Source: Metarhizium brunneum
Lineage: Eukaryota; Ascomycota; Sordariomycetes; Hypocreales; Clavicipitaceae
Direction of reading: 5' to 3'
DNA: 64,000 bases
NCBI RefSeq assembly: GCF_013426205.1
Contig: NC_089424.1
Coordinates: forward strand, 434,001 to 498,000
Shown here in pieces: positions 59,196 to 64,000 of this stretch. The notes below the pieces were generated by a model. It had not been told where the DNA came from. It did not search any database and worked only from the letters and a program-made list of their open reading frames with translations. The translations under genes were made by a program, and so were the position numbers. Position 1 is the stretch's first letter. Each line of letters starts with the position of its first letter.

Positions 59196-59840
59196 TCAGT
59201 AGCTTTTTGGATACGCTTCAAGCCACTCATCCCTGGTGAATTCTTGCGCATTATCCCTGAAGAAGTTGGTCATTCGTGCATTCATATCTAAGTGGCGCGT
59301 CAGACTTTGGTCACAATTTCGAAATGGCATGCAAGAAAACTTGCCGTCAACAGTCATGGCTACCGCAGGCTGAAGGGAGTAGTGGTCCGACCGCTCATGA
59401 ACCAAGACAAGGTCGTCAGGAAGCAGAGTTCCTTTATCGCGTTTGTTAGCATTGGAACCCGCCCGATCGCGGTGGTGAACTGGTTGCCAGCCTACCTTTA
59501 GGAACCGAATACACGATCATATCACTGCCTCGGAATCGCCAGGACACTAGAGATTGTTGGTAGGGTGAATGGGGCCGCATTGACGCGCCGTTGGGGGCTA
59601 CAGCATAGTTCAGCCCAAGGAAATCTCGTACGTGGCTCAATCGTTTCCTTGTCGCCATCACGAACCTGCATAGCTTAGTGGGTCGAGTGCCTTGGGCTTA
59701 ACGAGTCCGTTTTCTGCAAAAATATCGTAGCTATATCGTCGAGGCGACCAGACGCGCAAATTGATTGGACGGCCAGTGTTTACCCGGAAAAGGTGTTTTG
59801 GGAATCGTTTGAACACGGCAATTAGATTACAAGCCTGCAT
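59196..59840 (-). CDS. Tse2-like ADP-ribosyltransferase-fold protein, gene A
   Basis: Minus-strand exons 59840-59666, 59597-59496, 59431-59345 and 59287-59196 close in frame for 151 aa. Landmarks shared with Tse2-type toxin-fold domains of fungi are LFRVNTGRPINLR near the start, YDIFAENGLVKPKALDP, PNGASMRPHSP, LPDDLVLVHERSDHYSLQP and the C-terminal FTRDEWLEAYP. All three introns are phase 1. Intron 1 has donor GTTCGT. Intron 3 is probably GC-AG (GCAAGT...CACTTAG, 57 nt); keeping it also leaves the frame open. No signal peptide is seen. The family is named after a bacterial type VI secretion effector with an ADP-ribosyltransferase fold. The role in fungi is unknown, and activity is not shown by the sequence. 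Confidence 0.78.
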
Positions 59841-60334
59841 TGTAGATTCAATCTGGTCAAGACTGAGAGAGAATTAGGGCACCAATTCGTTTGTAAGTCG
59901 GTCACGGGATCCTCACTCGTTGCGCAATACCTTGGGTCACAGCCTCACAGGATGCATGGAGCTGACGATGTCTGGACAGCTCAAGCCGGGACATGGTGGC
60001 CGGGTGACTCCAGCTCCGGAGTCGAGAATTTTCCGGCACCGACTGGACTTCACAGAGACGACTAAGCGGCGGCCGCGTTCAATCATCTGGAAGCCAATAA
60101 ATGTCTGGTATATTAGGCAGCATCGCTGATCATGAGACTCAAATGGTTCATCTCGCGAATTAAGCGCTCACCAGCCCTGCGTGTCTTCGGAGGGTTATTG
60201 TGGGGCGAATTCATCCAATCATGACCGCGTAAAGAGCGTCGGCAAAACTTCATGCCGAGCCACTTGTCACTGCAATCAAGTTTACTGGCACCTACTACCT
60301 ACGAATCGATTAAAGCAATGCTCATCGTTTCGTC
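59841..60334. promoter_or_regulatory. Shared divergent promoter of the two Tse2-like genes
   Basis: 494 bp between the two start codons, which point away from each other. No gene supported. No clear TATA box was seen. Confidence 0.45.
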
Positions 60335-61093
60335 ATGATTGGACGCGTTTTTGGCTTTTCCAACTTACACCGACAGCCGTACATGCTGCTTCGGCGGCAA
60401 TTCTCGGTCAAGGCGATATACGCCTCGTTTCCTGCCACGTTGCACTACTATTGTCCGCGCCGCACCTCTGGCTTGTTTGACCACCGAGAGAACGAGAGCC
60501 GGCCCGATGACATATATGACGAGGGAGTAACCATACACAAGAACGGTCTTGTATATCCGGCCGTCAACGTGAGCTCGGGTTCGTGCGCAGGAAGCTTCTG
60601 TCAACTAGCAGCACTAACTGGTTACCAGTGTCAAATGGCGCAGTCATGTTTCCAAATACCTTCTTGATGCAGGAACTCGTGCGCCGATATTTTGATGAAG
60701 CTCTCGACCGTGAAGACGAAGGCAAACAGGCTGAGACTCCATTTATCTACACTCTTCCCAAAGGTATAAACAAGTTCTGCCACACACTTGATCTCTTGGA
60801 GACTGAAGCAAGTTGTACAGGGACGCAAATACCAAGCCATCTCATCCTTATCAACGACTGTAGTTCCCATTTCTCTCTCCAGCCATCGCGCGGAATGCCA
60901 TTACAAGGTTATATTTTAATATGCCGATCCACAGCAATAGGCTATGTACTCATCTTCGCTAGATTTAAACCGATCATTAGACGAGTTCTACAATAAGCAC
61001 GCCCGGAAGGAGACGGCGGAGGAATGGCTGGATGCACATCCCTTTCAACAGGCGATAGCAGATGATGCCGATGCTGTCTGGATGGCCAAATGA
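60335..61093 (+). CDS. Tse2-like ADP-ribosyltransferase-fold protein, gene B
   Basis: Exons 60335-60578, 60629-60763, 60821-60907 and 60963-61093 close in frame for 198 aa. It matches gene A block by block: FPATLHYY, YDEGVTIHKNGLVYPAV, NGAVMFPNTF, LPKG then IPSHLILINDCSSHFSLQP, and ETAEEWLDAHPF. All three introns are phase 1 at the same places as in gene A, and exon 3 is 87 nt in both. It differs by a basic N-terminal extension of about 30 residues that looks like a mitochondrial presequence (LLRRQFSVKAIYASFP) and by an insert after NGAVMFP. Donor 1 (GTTCGT) was chosen for phase and similarity to gene A. Function as for gene A: fold assigned by pattern, activity unknown. Confidence 0.75.
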
Positions 61094-61945
61094 TGCAAGG
61101 CAAGTAGATGGACGCATGAATAAGCCATGAAATGTAAACCAGCTTATTGATGTTGTGAGAAATGCGCCTCGAGCACAGGATATACGAATCGTATATGACA
61201 CCCGCTGTGCCCGGATAAGCGATGGATGATGAATAGCCTCTCCAATCAATGGGCAGACCTATCAGCCCAAACTGTACCCTCAGCTCTTACTAGAATTTTG
61301 TTTGAGTCTGGGTGTGCGGGACAGGACAAAGCATACTAGTTATTGTCGATATTTCTAGTTGCATTATGAGGAGTAGAAAGCATACTCATTGCAGTAGTGA
61401 TGAAGACGCTTCTGGGTATCAGGAACCCTACTCTTAGTGGCGTTTTGCCCCTATACTGTACCTTTCCGACGTAGATCAGCCTGCTCACTGATACGCTGTC
61501 ACACGGAATCACACTGGTGTTACAAAAACGCTATGATCACGACACCTAGGGCAGAAGGCTCATCGACTTCTTGGTATAAATAGAGCTCTTTGAGTCATCT
61601 CGGCCTTTAGGAAAACAAGGATCTTCGTTACTCAAGACTGTTATTAGATGAATCGAGTCATTACTCCAAGCCCTTTGCTAAGTCCTTGTGTTACACGGAG
61701 GTCACGTTGCCATCAAGGCACGGGCCGTACCTAATGGCCTCGCAATCTTTGCGTCGTTGGCAACTGCCCCAAGTCCTCCATGCTCTTCGCATGGCTGTTG
61801 GTCGTAGCAGATCACGGTCAGAGCTTCTGGCAAGGGCTTCTCCGCACTTCTGCCTCTCGACTCTCGACTCTCGCCGAGATTCTTCCCAAAGTTTGGATCT
61901 AAACATCGCGTCATCAGCCAACGTATCTCGAATTGCCGACAAACC
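61094..61945. other. Intergenic upstream of the APH-like gene
   Basis: No gene seen. A TATAAATAG motif at 61575-61583 is the best promoter element and lies 363 bp before the next ATG. Confidence 0.5.
61575..61583 (+). promoter_or_regulatory. TATA box candidate (TATAAATAG)
   Basis: Good match to a eukaryotic TATA element on the strand of the APH-like gene. The distance to its ATG implies a leader of about 330 nt. Confidence 0.4.
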
Positions 61946-63270
61946 ATGACAGATTCTCCACCACCCGGAAATATCTCCTGGAAGGGTGTTGGGGACTATG
62001 GGCAAGAATACGCCGAGCGTATTCACAAGTTCATTGACAAGATAGACATCAAAGCCCTAGGATCCTATGCCTCGTCACTTCGAGGGAATCAGCCATGCAA
62101 CATTTCCACCGAGTTCTCAGTGGGAAACTTCCACCTCGTGCGCAAGATTCAGTTCCATGATGGCGTCGAGTGGATCGTGAGGCTGCTGATGCCTCCACTT
62201 CCCGTGGCTGGCCAGCTCGTCGAGACAGTCTCTCCCAAAGCCCAAGAGAAGCGATTTCTGAGCATGCAGTCTGAGCTTGCGACCATGTAGTTTGTGCGGT
62301 GAGTCCGCAAAGCCTCATACTCTACTAGTGCTAACTATATCGTAGCCAGAACACAGACATCCCGATTCCAAAGATCTTTGCCCATGAGTTGAATGAACAA
62401 AACGCCGTTGGATGCCCCTTTTTCATAATGGAATATGTCCACGGCAACACCGCCGAGGAGGTGTCCCGGAGCTATCCTGGCAACCGAGAAGGCATCCCAG
62501 AGCCGTTTCGAGAGAAATTTTGGCGCCAAATCGCCAACATCATGACCCAGCTTGCTTCCGTCCGCCTACCACAAATCGGCTCCATCGTTCAAGAAGCCGC
62601 AGGTTCGTTCGTTGCGGGACCTCTGATCGAGACTGGCTCGGGGCCGTACGATTCTGCTGCCGAGTTCTACGCCGACTATCCCCTGGCACTGGGCAACAGT
62701 CTAGAAGAGAGAGAAGGGCCAGTCGATGGACAAGGCGAAGTAATCCAAGCATTTTGCTCCCTCGCTGCCTCCTTTCCGCCCCCTGCAGCCCGAGCAGAAC
62801 GTGGCTCCGCTGAGGATTTTGGCCTTGCCAACTATGATCTTAATCCGAATAACATTCTTGTCGATCAGGAGTTCAACGTACTCGCCGTGATTGACTGGGA
62901 CTCCGTGGTTTCAGTGCCCGATGCGGCGCTTTACCGTTTCCCCTATTTGATGGGTGTCAAATGTGCTGTCCCTGGACTTGTTAGCACAGAACGCTTGGAA
63001 TTGAAGCGGGAGGCGCTCAGCCAGCAATTTGCCGAGGTAGTTGAGGCCTGGGGGAAAGAGCAACTGGAAAAGGAATTCCGAGGCGTGAACAAGCGGCGCA
63101 TGTACCTTTTTACAAAGTCGGGTTTTTTCTCCAAGGAGGCGGTGGCATTCCGCTCGCTACTCGCTGTCCGACAGGGGCAGGATTGGGTCAACGAGGAACG
63201 GATACAAGGTCTGGCATGGTTGAGCGATCGAAATGAGGAGCAAGTGGCACGTTTCTATCTTGAGCAGTAA
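61946..63270 (+). CDS. APH-fold kinase-like protein, with TAG near the end of exon 1
   Basis: Exon 1 from 61946, exon 2 62346-63270 (acceptor ATCGTAG, branch GTGCTAAC). The translation shows a protein-kinase-like/aminoglycoside-phosphotransferase fold: FHLVRKIQFHDGVEWIVRL near 65-83, QNTDIPIPKI at the start of exon 2, FFIMEYVHG (hinge), NYDLNPNNILVD (catalytic loop, usual His replaced by Asn) and VLAVIDWDSV (metal-binding Asp). With the strong donor GTGAGT (62299) the exon contains an in-frame TAG at 62288-62290. With GTAGTT (62287) the stop is removed, the phase is unchanged and the product is 421 aa. It is therefore either a functional gene using the weaker donor or a fresh pseudogene. The substrate is unknown. 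Confidence 0.8.
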
Positions 63271-64000
63271 TTCTTGGTACAATAAAGGACAGAACAGCGT
63301 TCGAACTTTTGTGTGAGCTATGGAAATGGTAAACAACCGACAGAAGGCACCAGCTCGATAGCTCTCCTCTCCGCCGAACACTTATCGCCGGGTTGCACTA
63401 CAGACGCGTTGATGCCCGGCCGACTGATGACGCTCATGCATAAGATACTCACCAAGCTGAGTGTCTGGACGGGAAGTTGTGCTGCCAACGTGGCATCGGC
63501 TCAGCGCAGCCAAGGAACTCGAGGGCCTCTGGGTAGTTTGGAATTGAGTGTCTAGAGAGCTTGACAGGCGACCCGCGTCCAAGTACAAGCCCGCGTTCTC
63601 AAACTTGACGTAACTTCAATGCGCTGGCTCAAATCGTTGTGATAGCTCAGGCGGCGGCCATTACACAGCATCTGTCGAGGAGTCTGGCGGCTTAAAGCGC
63701 AAATTGTTTCCGAATTATGTGTACTGTACGCCCAGAAGGAACTTCACAATTCGTCTTTAAGTATGTCGCCAATCAAGATCTTTTTCGAAATGGCGGTAGA
63801 GGGATTGCTTATGAGAGAGAGAATAGACAACTCGCAGTGCCATACTGAGGAGCTACATGCTCATTATGTGTGAGCTTGCGTACCGTGTCATGAGAAATCA
63901 CATCAGCATCCAAAGGGCCCCCCACATCAAAGTAAATTACTACGCTATTGTACTCCCATCGGAGTTCAACCAAGCCTATCACATTAGAGGCATGGAGGCC
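63271..64000. other. No gene seen to the window end
   Basis: Only short frames on both strands, the longest about 80 codons, without features. Confidence 0.55.

Overview
The window looks like nuclear DNA of a filamentous ascomycete, most likely Sordariomycetes/Hypocreales. Genes carry short (about 45-150 nt) GT-AG introns with CTAAC/CTGAC branch points. The first 17 kb shows the extreme C-to-T / G-to-A decay left by RIP (repeat-induced point mutation). The gene set (heat-labile-enterotoxin-like protein, Tse2-like proteins, CCCH protein, NCS1 permease, mitochondrial complex I subunits) fits an insect- or plant-associated member of that order. The order is inference; no rRNA or barcode is present.

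Region 1 (1-17007) is a nested retrotransposon block. An intact, unmutated 7,810-bp Ty3/gypsy chromovirus (4314-12123, minus strand) has two identical 436-bp LTRs and a perfect 5-bp target duplication ATAAG. It sits inside a RIP-destroyed relative in the opposite orientation (4219-4313 plus 12124-17007). To its left lies another RIP-destroyed relative in the same orientation (1-3835), with a tandem duplication of LTR plus leader. The intact element encodes Gag and Pol, joined by a probable -1 frameshift (A AAA AAC slippery site plus hairpin). On the opposite strand, next to its 3' LTR, is a spliced ORF with a Zn(II)2Cys6-pattern cysteine cluster and a coiled coil.

Region 2 (17008-34139) has normal base composition. 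It begins exactly at the relic LTR end with a decayed phosphomannose-isomerase-like fragment. Then come a secreted two-domain enterotoxin-A-like protein, an NmrA-like oxidoreductase, a possible GYH-repeat peptide, a four-TM MARVEL-like protein with a coding minisatellite, a 16-cysteine secreted protein built of two copies of one module, and a Ser/Pro-rich protein of unknown function.

Region 3 (35433-40901) is housekeeping: the 23-kDa [4Fe-4S] subunit of complex I, the mitochondrial acyl carrier protein (also a complex I subunit), and a convergent CCCH zinc-finger protein. It is followed by about 7 kb (41.1-48.4 kb) in which I see no gene.

Region 4 (48455-63270) holds an F-box protein, an NCS1 purine/cytosine-type permease, an orphan seven-TM protein, a single-pass Cys-rich surface protein, two head-to-head Tse2-like ADP-ribosyltransferase-fold genes with conserved intron positions, and an APH-fold kinase gene with an in-frame TAG at an exon end. 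Most gene models were built by hand from splice signals and frame closure; exon coordinates are given in each entry.
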